From Chamaecrista fasciculata (taxonomy: Eukaryota > Streptophyta > Magnoliopsida > Fabales > Fabaceae): DNA of 64,000 nt. The DNA is taken from assembly GCA_003254925.1 (NCBI GenBank), contig QANZ01044784.1:1-64000 (forward strand), written 5' to 3'. The notes under the pieces are model-generated. The model had not been told where the DNA came from and made no database searches. It saw only the letters and a program-made list of their open reading frames with translations. The translations under genes and the position numbers were made by a program. Numbering within the stretch: position 1 is the first letter of the stretch; every line of letters starts with the position of its first letter. Of the stretch, positions 24,271-36,977 are shown piece by piece.

Positions 24271-26850
24271 ATGGAGCATGATACGAAAAGCATCGGAACC
24301 CCTTTGCTGGAGTCGTCTCCTAAGGGAACAGCTTCAAGTCTTCAAACGCTGGGAAATATCATAGTCTCTATAGTTGGTACGGGGCTATTAGGATTGCCTT
24401 TTGCTTTTCGAATCGCTGGCTGGCTTGCTGGCTCACTCGGAGTCGTTATTGTCGGCATTACCACCTATTATTGCATGCTCCTCCTTGTAAGTTCTCTCTC
24501 TTCTTCCTCTGTTTTCGTATATTTGATTGGGGAACCTTGGTAGTAAATTTCTAGGGAACAGATTATAGACATGCAATAAATAATAAGCTTAGAAAACGTT
24601 TAGATCCTTTCCTGAGGCAATATAAACTCTGTGCCTCATAACAATTTGATTTTCTTCTTCAGACCCTAGATGACCGTTGGTTATCGTAACTAATTATTGT
24701 TTGCTTCCTCTTGATTCAAAATTGACTGGGCACAAACTTTACGCTATTCCGTTGCCGAAAGCAAAAGAAAGATAATTCTTGAAGAACCTGACCTAAAATT
24801 GGCAGATGCATTTATTTATATATATATATTCTGGTTTTAAAATTCAGTAGATGTCTTTTTATTAAAAGAGTTTGTTCGATTAATTTTACTTGATACAGGT
24901 TTTTTGCAGAGAGAAGTTGGCGTCAAATGGATCATCAGTGGAAGCAAGAACGTATGGAGATTTAGGTTATAAGTGCTTTGGATCCTGTGGTCGCTATCTG
25001 ACAGAATTGTTGATTTTGGTGGGACAATCTGGAGGTGCCGTTGCATATTTGGTATTCATTGGCCAAAATCTTCAGTCTATTTTCCAAGACCATCATGGTC
25101 TTACGATGACATTCTATATCATATTGTTAGTGCCAATTGAAATTGGATTGTCATGGATTAGGAGCCTATCTGCTTTGGCACCATTTAGCATTTTTGCTGA
25201 TATTTGCAATGTCTTAGCCATGGGATTTGTAGTGAAGGAAGATATACAACAAGTAGTGGGGGGTGAATTCTCATTTGGAGAAAGGACGGCAATCACATCT
25301 AACATAGGGGGATTGCCTTTTGCAGGAGGTGTGGCAATCTTTTGTTTTGAGGGGTTTACTATGACACTGGCCTTGGAGAATTCTATGAATGAAAGAGCTA
25401 AATTCCCACGATTGCTGGCGCAGACATTTGGTGGGATAACACTAGCGTACGTTCTTTTTGGGTTCTTTGGTTACATGGCTTATGGTGATCAAACTAGAGA
25501 TATCGTGACTCTCAATCTTCCTAGAAATTGGTCATCTATAGCAGTACAGGTAATATGGTTGAGTTTAAGACATGAAAGTTTTCGAGTTCTGCTTACGCTC
25601 TTGCTTAACATGTTACCCCTTAGTGGTTTTCTAGCAGTTAGATAATACATAACCTGCTCTCCTGGCTCTTATTTTTGGGTCCACTGATAGTTGGCCTTAG
25701 ATTCATACTAAAACGTATCTCATGCTATCTTCCTGGCATCCTCCGACCTATCTGAAAGCTATATTATTTCATCAAATTGGGTAGATTAGCAACTGATCAT
25801 TAGAAGCAAATAGTATATTGCCCTTACCATTAGACTGTAAGCATATGCTAGTGACTTGATTTCTTGCACTGTTTCATGAGCATCCGCACTGTCCAATATG
25901 TTACATTTACTCTGCGACATCAGGAAGTGTTAAAATCAGCCAACATGTCCTTGATATGCTTGGTCAAATGCAGTTGGATTGAGTTTTCTGCTATTCTCAT
26001 TCTATTTGTTGCACCCAATGTTTTGAGGACACTAGTAGGAGCACCTGACGCTTGAAGATGATAGTAATTGACAATTATCTGTCTGAGTGCTCCCAAACTT
26101 CATTATACATGTTCTGATGGTGTCTTCCCTAGAGTAATCTGTTTAATTTCAGAGTTCAGACAACACCGTCCAAAGGTTCTGTCTGTTCAATCTTGCATTT
26201 TTGGATGTTTTAGTATGAATCTAAGGCCAACTATCAGTGGACCCAAAAAATAAGAGCATGTGTGTCTGCCTGCATATTGTTATTGATTTGTTCATATACA
26301 TGCCTTATAGACTACTCATTTGAGATTATTGTTTCAATTTTTAAGCATTGGAATATAGTAAAATGATAAATCACAGTTCTTTTGTCATGGGTTTCCCAAC
26401 TCTATTATTCACTGCAAGAGCTAACAATTGATATGATGACAGGTTGGATTATGCTTGGGGCTTATGTTCACATTCCCAATCATGATACACCCCATTAATG
26501 AGATTGTTGAAGGAAAGCTGAGAAGCTTGAAATGTTTTAACAACCCTTGTTACAGTGACAATAATGGTTCAACAACCACACTAGGAAAGATTGGAATTTA
26601 CACCAGTCGTGCAATGGTGGTAATTGGATTGGCAATTTTGGCTTCACGTGTGCCAGCTTTTGGTGTGTTTGCGTCACTTGTGGGGAGTACCGTTTGTGCG
26701 TTGATATCTTTTGTTTTGCCTGCCACATTTCACCTAAAATTATTTGGTTCTTCTCTACATCTTTGGCAAAAAGCCTTGGATTCTGCGGTATTGTTCAGTG
26801 GATTATTTTTTGCTGTTTATGGCACTTACAATACCATAGTAGGAGTCTAA
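24271..26850 (+). CDS. AVT3-type vacuolar amino acid transporter (AAAP family), 3 exons, 424 aa
   Basis: Exons 24271-24486, 24899-25549 and 26443-26850; all introns are phase 0 and GT-AG. A short acidic N-terminus (PLLESSPKGT) precedes the first membrane helix with the family signature (SLQTLGNIIVSIVGTGLLGL, FAFRIAGW). About ten to eleven hydrophobic segments follow, including GLPFAGGVAIFCFEGFTMTL with the AAAP pattern in TM6-7 and the end VYGTYNTIVGV. Arabidopsis AVT3A-C are tonoplast exporters of neutral amino acids; the same role is inferred here. The exon 2 start at 24899 was chosen over the AG at 24910 because it keeps the frame and the LLLVFCREKL sequence. Intron 2 contains an inverted-repeat insertion. 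Confidence 0.88.
25665..26257. repeat. Near-perfect 50-bp inverted repeat within intron 2 of the transporter gene
   Basis: Left arm 25665-25714 and right arm 26207-26257 are inverted copies, differing only by one extra A in the right arm. They enclose a 492-bp loop. No clear target duplication was found, so it may be a young MITE or an inverted duplication. It is spliced out with the intron. Confidence 0.75.
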
Positions 26851-26989
26851 AATGCATATGGACCAGCATCCTGCTTAGTTGAAGCCTTTCTGGAACACAA
26901 GAAGTCATTTTCATGTAAAACAAATAATTGTTATAGTATATGTCTACAAGGATGCAGAAGAGGCTGTAATTTTTCGCTTTCCTGTGCAT

Positions 26990-29304
26990 AAGCCAAGCTG
27001 TGTTCCTAATTTGGTTTATTTATTTGTACAGAACATTGATAGTTCATAACCTCGAATTTAGACTGCATCAGTTTTCTGTCCTTGCGGATGGACTTTCGAA
27101 CTTGTTTTTTCGCAAAAGAATATTTATTTCTACACAAGTTTTTCACATAATCATATATCAAAAGTTAATTGTTAAGACTGAAAAATTTAAGACAATTTTC
27201 TCGATTTATTTAAATTGTAATTTTTATTGACTTTTTTATAAATAAAATCTATAAATACAGTAGTATATTGAGTTGTAAAGAGAGAGGGAGAGAAATTTGA
27301 TAAGCATGTCTCTTCAAATAACATTTTTTTGGTGCTAATTAGGGTATTTACTATCGAACTAAAGTGGTTACTATCTCACTTGTTTGCAAGTTTTCAAAAG
27401 ATGACACACAATTGATCAAATATTTTAATACAACTTTGTTTCAAAAACTTTAAGATCAATGATCAAAATTTTTGACACTTGGTTAAGGGAGAATCCACCT
27501 TTATTACTCAATCAAACTCCTGAGTTCTTTTCAAGTACGAGTAATTTCAACTCAAGCTTATCTTCTTAGGTTGGCCTCACATAATGCTATTGGATCCTTT
27601 TCTTCAACCATTGCATGTTTATAACAATGACTTGTCTTTGGACTTCGAGAATCTTATTAGTTAAGATCCTCTAGTCCCATGAAAAGCATGTTATAATAAT
27701 GATTGCACACTCATTCATGCTGGCATTTATCTTATTCTTTTCCAAGGGAGAAACCATAAATATTTAGATGCTCATCAATAGCCTAATGCTTTGCCCACTT
27801 ACTTCACTTTGGCATGAATCCTGAAAGTGTGAAAACAAAAGGGGTGAAACAAACAAGACATTGATTCTCATTCCTTTTTCATATAGCAGACATAGATGAA
27901 TAAAGAAATCAATCAAAAGGCAAAGGTATTCACTTTTGGGTAGATTTTTAGCCACAAATTGGGTTATTCTTAATATCTATTAAAAAAAAATATTGCTCTT
28001 GAATATATACCCAAATATTCATTCATATTAGTAGTGGAAGGATTTGCTAGCTGGTTAATACTTACAATGAATGTGACTTCAAATCTCCATCGTTCATTCA
28101 TATATAGATGAACCTCATGCTGTCATATGTCATCCACCTATTCATATTATAATAATGAATACATCTCCTTTTTCAACTGAAAGATAATCATAATTTCTAC
28201 TATTAAAATGTACTCTACAATTTCCTATGAATATATATATTTTGTTCCGGGGTTAGAAAATGCAGCCGGTAACAATGTATCATGATATCATCAAAAGAAT
28301 GCATCTTATCATACGTATTACTAAGAGTTGGACGTTAAATAATGATTAGAGCTATATAATATATTTAGAACTTTAAAAACTGTACGAAGTTTACCAACTT
28401 TCCATATATCTTTGAGGAAGTTACGCTGAAGTTTGTCCATCATGCATGTGAATGGAACTTGGGTTTTCCACGTGTTTTAAATTAAAAGGGGGATTATAAT
28501 TTTTTTTCCCGCCGAGGTCGTTGTTACACTTAATTGCATGTAAATTTTGGGGTTTTCGTCTTTGACTAGGCATCGACTTAGGTAGTACCTCGTAAATCAT
28601 GAACAAATTTGGAAACGCATAATTTAATATACAGTTAAGATGTATAATACTCGTTTTGTAACAGTAGCAATTTCATAAATGAGCAGCGAATACCAACCGT
28701 TTCGTCCAAGTTAGTTTTAAAGATCAAATGCATATATAATGTTTCTATATTTGGAGTGGATGTTCTTCGTGATAGAACGAGTGAGGTTCTAGTAGTTACA
28801 GTGCAAAAGTCACTTGAGCGAGACCAAAAACGCAAGCATCATTTTGTTATTCCTCCTTGAGAAATGAGGTGAACTCGTTCATTCACGAGCGTAACGAATC
28901 ACACAGCAAAAATCATACATATATATATATATATATACACGCTCACGAGAAAAAGTAAGATGCATCAATCCATGAGCATATAACATATATATATATACTA
29001 GGGGCTTTGCGTGTCCTAACGGGCACGCAAATATGTATGTAGAATAAATAAGAGACTAAATTGTTAACTTAGTAAAGAAAGAGAGACCAAATAATAAATT
29101 TTCTCTTATTTTTAATTTCATAGACTATAGTTTTAAACATGGACGACCAGAAAGGGGTGGAGCCATATAATATAAGATATACATCAATCAATATCAATAC
29201 TAGAAGGTAGCCACTAGCCATAGTAACTAACAGAGAAATTCATTCATTCCCTCCTTCCTTCATTTCTTACGCGTGTGTTCTGTTATTCTTGAAATAACAG
29301 AAAA
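26990..29304. other. Intergenic, no gene supported
   Basis: AT-rich, with (TA)n runs at 28918 and 28987 and only short chance open frames. The last ~100 bp before 29305 form the leader of the carboxypeptidase gene; a CT-rich stretch at 29245-29280 is likely its 5'UTR. Confidence 0.45.
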
Positions 29305-32300
29305 ATGGTTCAGTCTCCGGCAAAATCCACAACCGTATTCGCCGGAAAGCCCTCTCCTCAGGGAACTTTCATCGTCGTAATCATCCTCTGCACTCTGGGA
29401 TTTTATTCTCTGCATTACCCTCACTCTTCTTCTTCTTCTTCCGATTCCGAAAATGCGTCTCACTTCCGCCATGTTTTCCTTTCAACTTCCTCCAATTTCA
29501 CAATCTCCTCCTACCTTCGCGCTCTCACTCTTCATCCACATCTCGCCGGAACCAAACTCGCCTCCGATACTGTCCGTTACGTTTTCAACCACTTCAGAGA
29601 CCTCGGTCTTGAGACTCACACTGTGACCTACAAAACGCTTCTCTCTTATCCTGTGCACTCCTCAATCTCGGCGCATTTTAGCGACGGCTCCATATCGGAG
29701 CTTCCGGTAACCGAAACGGTTAAGTCCGATAGGGTTGGATTTGGTCAAGAAGTTGTGCCGCCTTACCATGCCTACTCGCCGTCTGGATCGGCGTTCGCGA
29801 AACCGGTGTTTGTGAACTACGGCAGGGAAGAGGACTATCGTGCGCTACGGGTGATAGGGGTGAACGTTAGTGGATGCATAGTTATAGCGAGGAAGGGCGG
29901 CGGTTTGACCAGAGGCGCGGTGGTTGAGACGGCGGAAGCGAATGGTGCGGTGGCGGTGCTAACGTACGCCGAGAGGGAAGGGTTTAGGAAGGGGTTTGAG
30001 AGAGGACATGTAATGAGAGGCGTTGGGGATCCACTTAACCCTGGTTGGGGTGGAATTGATGGCGGCGAAAGCTTGGATTTAGAAGATAGTGAGGTTTTGA
30101 AAAGGTTTCCGAAAATTCCATCGATGCCTCTTTCTGCTGAGATTGCTGAGAACATTTTGTGTTCGCTTGGAGGCACTGTGATGCCACAGGAATGGAGGAG
30201 CACGCTAAGTTCTAAGGTCAAATTTAGGCATGTTGGTCCCGGCCCTACAGTGCTCAATTTTACATATCAGGTTGGTGATGATGGGATCTCATCTGATTTT
30301 CGTGATATTCGAGTCTAAAACTATTATTGTGGTTTCCATTTGATTGTGTGTGTCGTCTTCTGCTTTAAAGTGGCCGTAGTAATTTGTCGGAGCCCAGAGG
30401 AGTGTTGGGTTGGACTTTCAGCCTTGACTTTTCTTTTGTCGTCTGATTTTGTCGATAATTTGTTTGCTAGTTCATTAATTTTGGTCAAATTCGTAAATGG
30501 ACACAGGTCATAAATATATGTTTGTGTAGAGTAAAAGATAAATGGAAACAGTTCAAACTTCAAACTCGTACTTAAAAATGCAAAAAAAAGGGAGGAGGGA
30601 TCATGGCATATCTGAAAGTTGCCTTCGTCTCTTTGCTTCTTTGTCTGAGCTGCAAGTTTTCGTATATGTGAAAAACCCTGTAGATACTACAGAGATCCTT
30701 TGATGATTAGAAGTCTTGAATGAGATAATGACATATGTTATGGTTAATCATATGGTTTTTCTTGCCATTAAACATGTCGTCGTGCAAACATCAATGAAAT
30801 TTATCTAAAATAAATCTATTTCTTTATCTTTACCTTTATCATTTAGTAGTTTAGCTAACTTAAAATGGAGAGACAGTTGTCAAAATTGAATAGAGAACAG
30901 GTTAGAGATGATGCTTAGTACTCTGTTTTTTTTTTTTTTTGCTCCAAGCTTAGGACTCTGTTTAATGTGAATGTTTTCATGTGTTCTTCTGTTCTCTAGG
31001 GAGAAATGAAGGTTGGTACCATTCAAAATGTGTTTGCACTCATAAAGGGATTGGAAGAACCTGATCGATATGTTCTGCTCGGGAACCACAGAGATGCATG
31101 GACATATGGTGCCGTTGATCCCAGCAGTGGGACCGCAACCCTACTTGATATTGCTCGTCGATATTCTCTCTTGTTGCGATTGGGGTGGACTCCACGAAGG
31201 ACAATCGTCTTCTGCAGCTGGGATGCAGAAGAATTTGGACTGGTAAGTGGTAATTTCATCTTGACTTTTGAATTTATATCTGTCATGGTTCTGGAAATTC
31301 TGTGGAAAATGGACAGGAAATTTAGTTTAAAACTTTGTGCTTCCTATTAGTTTTTGTTGCATCTACTTTCAATTCTTTCATGGACTATCCGTTGCTAATG
31401 TAAACGGCAAATCAGCACATTGTTGTAAAAGAAGAATTTGTTATATTGCCATCATATTGTCACTCCCTATAATATGCTCTCTTATTGAGTTTATTTAATT
31501 ATGTAGATAGGATCCACTGAGTGGGTTGAACAGAACGTTATAAATCTGGGGTCCAAAGCTGTAGCGTACCTTAATGTAGACTGTGCTGTTCAAGGGTCTG
31601 GTTTCTTTGCTGGCTCAACTCCTCAGCTGGATGATCTACTGCTTGAGGTCACAAAAAAGGTAGCATAACAATGTGAACTCATCTACTCGCAGACACACAT
31701 AACTTAAATTTCACTGTTCATTCCTTCTTGAATTTGCATTATTTGTTTCTTAATGACAAAATACTTGACACATTGTTTTTGCTTTGTTTATTTGAGTAAT
31801 GCTGAACATCAACTACTATGTTCTGTCAAATTCAGGTTAAGGATCCTGACTCTGAGGGTGCAACAGTGTATGAGAACTGGGAAGCTGCTGATGGAAATTC
31901 AAATGTAGTGCTTCTGACACCTCTGTTTATTTATTAACATATGAAGTAATCTTTGTCTCAATGACATATATCTGATGAAGACAATTCAATTATACAGTTG
32001 TTTAATGCTAATGTCGGTATATGCTGTGCCATTTGAAATGTGAAATTTAATTATAGTCATATTGTTCACTAGTCTGCATGGCAATTAGAAACCTGCTTCA
32101 CAATACATTGTATTAGACGCTGTACAAAATATATACAAACCCTTCTCTTTTTGTGCGGTTAATTGTAAAAGTTCAGGTGATGTAGTCTGTGTCATAGGCA
32201 GGTCAATGTATTTCTAAGTCAAAAACAAATACCAGTTTACCTGTTTTTTTGTTGGTCTTGTCATACATCGATTATGAAGATTGATAATAGTTTTGTTGCT

Positions 32301-34570
32301 TACCAGTGTTTGTCCTGGTTACTTGCAGATTTTGAGGCTCAGTGCATTAGATTCTGATTTTGCTCCATTTGTACAACATGCAGGAGTTCCCTCAATTGAT
32401 GTCTATTATGGAAGAGGTACATTCTTTCATCGATATGGACTAAGATTCTATATAATGTTTTGAAAGTCATACCGGGGATGCAAGTAGAATGATTGGTAAA
32501 GCTAAGCCAATGGGAATTATCCATAGTCTTAGATGTTAAATCAACTCTAATCCAATGGTTTTTTTGCCTCTAGATTTTCCTGTCTATCACACTGCCTTTG
32601 ACTCCTATAACTGGATGGCAGAGTATGGAGATCCATTCTTTCAGCGCCATGTGGCTGGTTAGATTTCTTGTTTTCAACTTAGTGCTCATGTAACTTTTTT
32701 TTCTTCAATAAATTGTCAATCATAATGTAATTTTTCTTTCCTGTCCCATGTTGTATTAGTTGCTGGAGTTTGGGGACTTCTAGCCCTTCACCTGGCTGAT
32801 GATTCTATTCTTCCTTTAAATTACCATCCTTATGTTGATCAGTTACAGGTACGTGTTATCTTTATTGATTTGGATAATTCTTGTCAAGTACTGTCTTCCA
32901 GGAAAGCAAATTAGATTGTCAAGTCAGTTTAGGGAATTTTACTCCCAGAGTCAATTTCTAATAGGTGCTCTCCATGAGGCCCCTCTGTTTTCAGGGTGTT
33001 AATTGTTAAACCAATTGAGTGGTTTCTAGAACTTAGATATAATGGACCCAGAATATTCAAATGATGTTTCCCTAAATTAAAGCATATATTCTTGTATAAA
33101 ATGATTGATTAAATGGAACAGATGGCATGAAAAATAGCTTGAAATATATACAATAATTATTCTTCACACACACACATATATAATTACTACAAGTTGCCGT
33201 ACTGAATTGAAAAAAAAATCTTGGTTTAGTGATGAAATGTGGAGGGTTGAGGTAAAGATGAGGAAATGCGGGTGACTTGAAAGAAATTTGAGTGATGTTG
33301 AGGTTGAATAGTAAATACTTCCCTCTGTAGTCCTAGCCATATATCTCATGCAAGGTGTGACCTTCATCTGCTTTGTCCAGGAGTACAAGAACATTTTGCG
33401 CAGCTTGTTAGACCAATCAATTTCTCTGGATCCCTTAGCTATCTCAATACAAGAATTTGCTTCAGTTGTCAAAGAAGTTGATGATGAATTAAAGGTAAAA
33501 GTAAAATCACCTCACTGAATTAGTGTATATTGGTATTGATATATTTACTATCTAAAGAGTGAAGCTGCTACAATCACTCCAAATATTTATTTCTTGTCTT
33601 TATATACCTATATGTGTCATTGATTTGAACTGCAGACGCTGAGATTACAAGAGACCGCAGATTGCTTTGTGCATACTAAAAGGCGGGCATTGAATGATAG
33701 ACTAATGCTTGCAGAAAAAGGCTTCCTGGATGCAGAAGGACTTCAGGGAAGGAAATGGTTCAAGCATCTTGTGAGTGTGTTGCCTTCTATATCTTGGAAA
33801 TATTTACTGAAATTGATCATTGTTTGAACTGAACATGGTAAGGTTTTTTCATTTAAGGAAAAAGAAAAAAAGAATGTAAGATAGTAAAGTTGAACCTGTC
33901 TGGAGAAAAGGACTGACCACTGAGTTTCTGGAGACTTCCCGGCCGTCTTGGGTGTTAAATAATTCATATCCTTTCTTTCTCAACATCCCTAATAGTTAGA
34001 CTTATAACTCAAAATTGGAATACTATCAACAATTAAATTTCTTGTTGAATTGGCACCAGTTCTTGTATGAGTCCCTCATCTCTATCTACTTCCAAGTTCA
34101 ATTAACTCACTGTCTGTTTCATGCGATGCTTATAATAATGTAACCTTTGAAATATGAAGATTTTAAAGAAGAGCCCTATAAAACAAACCATAACACTGCA
34201 GAAAATGCATGGACTCTAGTCTCTTTAGAGTTGTAAAAATCTTGTCCGTGCCCTCTAGTCAGTGTCAATTCTTTTCAGTATTTAGCGAACAATAATGCAA
34301 TTTGTTGCCATTGTATGTTTCCAATCCACTAGGCATCATTTTCTAAATTTCCTGTTGGTAAACCTGACAATATGCTCTGGTCTATAGGTGTTTGGACCTC
34401 CGAGCGACCATGAGAGTAAGATGTATTTCTTCCCTGGAATTGCTGATTCTATCGCTTGGTCAACCCGAATGAGTGAAAAAGAAGGGAAGGCAGCAATTCA
34501 ACATGAAATCTGGAAGGTTGCCAGAGCCATTCAAAGAGCTACTTCAGCACTGAGAGGAGAATTCACTTGA
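29305..34570 (+). CDS. Glutamate carboxypeptidase II-like M28 metallopeptidase, AMP1/LAMP1 family, 10 exons, 707 aa
   Basis: Exons 29305-30270, 31000-31242, 31507-31659, 31836-31904, 32329-32416, 32574-32657, 32760-32848, 33381-33494, 33636-33770 and 34388-34570 join in frame to about 707 aa (Arabidopsis AMP1 about 705). A signal anchor lies at residues ~21-38 ([17 protein letters not shown]), followed by a protease-associated domain (~165-300), the peptidase M28 core and a C-terminal dimerisation-type domain ending [11 protein letters not shown]. By alignment with human GCPII the zinc ligands are H352, D362, E400, D428 and H512, with catalytic E399 (motifs [25 protein letters not shown]); all are present. 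AMP1 acts at the ER in shoot meristem size, hormone balance and miRNA-mediated translational repression. The substrate in plants is unknown. From memory the C-terminus is nearer AMP1 than LAMP1, but I do not assign the orthologue. Confidence 0.93.
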
Positions 34571-34943
34571 GTTAAATTCTAACCGGATTATTCAGGAGAT
34601 GAAAAGCTGTATCTTAGTTAATCCTATAATTTTTTTCTTGTTAAAATGTTAATATGAACAGTTAGGCCCATTTTTCCTATATAGGTTTTTTAAGGAAAAC
34701 GATAAATAGGATTGCCCCAATATTCAATTTATTCAGTATCAGTTCTTTCCGTTGTTGGTGGCATGCCACAAGTCACAATGGAAGAGCTAGATGTTTTGTT
34801 TTCTTTTTTGGATGCTCTCTCTATTTACATATTGTAACAAAAATCTTTTACTTCAAGTTGAATTGTTCAAGGTGCTACATGCTTTGCCTTGTCATGTAAG
34901 ATTTAAGTTGACTTGTAATTGATGTAGAGAAAGGAAAAAGAAG

Positions 34944-36244
34944 AGAAAACTAGCATTTTAGTCCCTGAATTTTCCAGGCGATGGTAGTTAGGTCCTTAGA
35001 TTTTTGCAATTGTACAACCCGGTCCCTGAATTATGCAAACGTTGAGCAAGTTACTCATTGAGGCATTTCAAAAAATCTAATGTGGCACGTTAGGACGCTG
35101 ACATGTGTCGTTAAGTGTTGATGTAGCCATTAACTGTCATGTCGGCACTGGTTAAACACAAAAGAAAAAAAAAAGACACTCTTTTGCAATTTGGTCCTTG
35201 CGTTTTATTTTCTTAAATCATAATTAAAAGAAAATATTTTGGTCCCTAAACCCTAAAAGAAAGAACCCCTAAAACCCCAGCCCAGCCATCTTTGACCCTA
35301 AATTTTTCAAGGACTAAATAGTACAGAAAGACAAATGTATTTAGATAATCTGAGGATCTGTTTGTACAATTATGCAGAACAGTGAAGATGATGAACAAAT
35401 TGAAGAAGATGAACAGTGAAACACGTCGGAGTGGTCCACCGCCGGCGTCACCAACACTGTCTGCTTCGAATTGACACAATCCATACATATGATACTTCAC
35501 CCAAACAGAAATCATCACTCTTAAATCTCATTTAATTCGTTGATGAAATTGCAGATCGAAGAGATTGCGTGAGACCTTCATCTTCACTGTTCATCTTCTT
35601 CAATTTGTTCATCATCTTCACTGTTTTGCTTAATTGTACAAACAGGTTCTCAGATTATCTGAATATGTTTGGCTTTCTGTACTACTTATTCCCCGAAAAA
35701 TTTAGGTCGAAGATAGCTAGGGTTTTAGGGGTTCTTTCTTTTAGGTTTTAGAGTTTTATGGTTTAGGATTTATGATTTTAAGGTTNACAGAAATCATCAC
35801 TCTCTTAAATCTCATTTAATTCGTTGATGAAATTGCAGATCGAAGAGATTGCGTGAGACCCTCATCTTCACTGTTCATCTTCTTCAATTTGTTCATCATC
35901 TTCACTGTTTTGCTTAATTGTACAAATAGGTTCTCGGATTATCTGAATATGTTTGGCTTTCTGTACTACTTATTCCCCGAAAAATTTAGGTCGAAGATGG
36001 CTAGGGTTTTAGGGGTTCTTTCTTTTAGGGTTTAGAGTTTTATGGTTTAGGATTTATGGTTTTAAGGTTTAGGGTTTAGGACCAAAATGTTTTTTTTCAT
36101 TTTGATTTAAGAAAATAAAACGCAAGGACCAAATTGCAAAATGTTTGCATAATTCAGGGACCAGGTTGTACAATTTTGAAAATCCAAGGACCTAACTGCC
36201 ACCTCCTGCATAATTCAGGGACTAGAATGCTAGTTTTCTCAAAA
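34944..36244. mobile_element. Long-armed foldback / MULE-like element, 1.3 kb
   Basis: Ends GAGAAAACTAGCATT and AATGCTAGTTTTCTC are inverted. The arms pair almost throughout: left 34944-35440, right 35860-36244. A central segment is duplicated: 35505-35785 recurs at 35787-36068 across the N at 35786. Two near-identical 60-codon frames in the right part (35569, 35853) and a 90-codon minus frame are by-products of the arms, not genes. No transposase. Confidence 0.75.
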
Positions 36245-36977
36245 AGAAAAGGATAAAGGCCTAATTGTAAGATTCCTATCTCAAATCACATTCCTTCTAA
36301 TTGTTATCTCAGGGACAACAAAATTGGAAATAGAACTGAAGACAATGTATCCAGAGCTGGTATATTTTGGTTGTCTTGCGCAACTCGACATTCCGAGATC
36401 CTCTTGTGCAGTTGATAAGATCAATTCAAACCAAGGCAAGACAACTAAGTTACATATATTTTGTAGCCGCAGATTATATTTTGCTTCACGGATAATTTTC
36501 ACAAATTACAAGAAATGAGTTTAAAATCACAACAGAGTACAGAAAGCCATAAACAGCATACCTAGATAAGATACAGAAATCTCGTGATAAAAATTGTAAG
36601 AGATGCTATGCTATGCATTTAGACGGTAGAATTAGAGAGAAATAGTAAAAAGATTGAAAAAAAAACATAACAAAACAAAACAAGGATGTAAGCTTCATAT
36701 ATTTGGCTGACTACATTTCAAAGTTCTAGTCTCATTCCACTCTAGCTCGAATTTCCTAAATCGAGCATGTAAGTGCAACAGCCCTGAAACACTTTCGGAG
36801 CTTACAATCAACATTCAAAACACGAAATTTACAACCAGAAACCATGTAATGGTAATTAGACAATTGCGAGACACTATTAATTTCAGTTCAGAATCCATAT
36901 ATATTAACTCTACATGCATCAATAATATATTAAGTCTACTGCATTACTAACAAACTAGGGGGAATATCTTACAACTT
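36245..36977. other. Intergenic / 3' flank of the first MATH gene
   Basis: AT-rich, no repeat or gene recognised. It probably includes the minus-strand 3'UTR of the MATH gene ending at 36978. Confidence 0.4.

Noticed and set aside
35569..36035. Two near-identical 60-codon plus-strand frames
   Set aside because: They are the two halves of an N-separated duplication inside a foldback element arm; the opposite arm encodes the mirror frame. Not genes.
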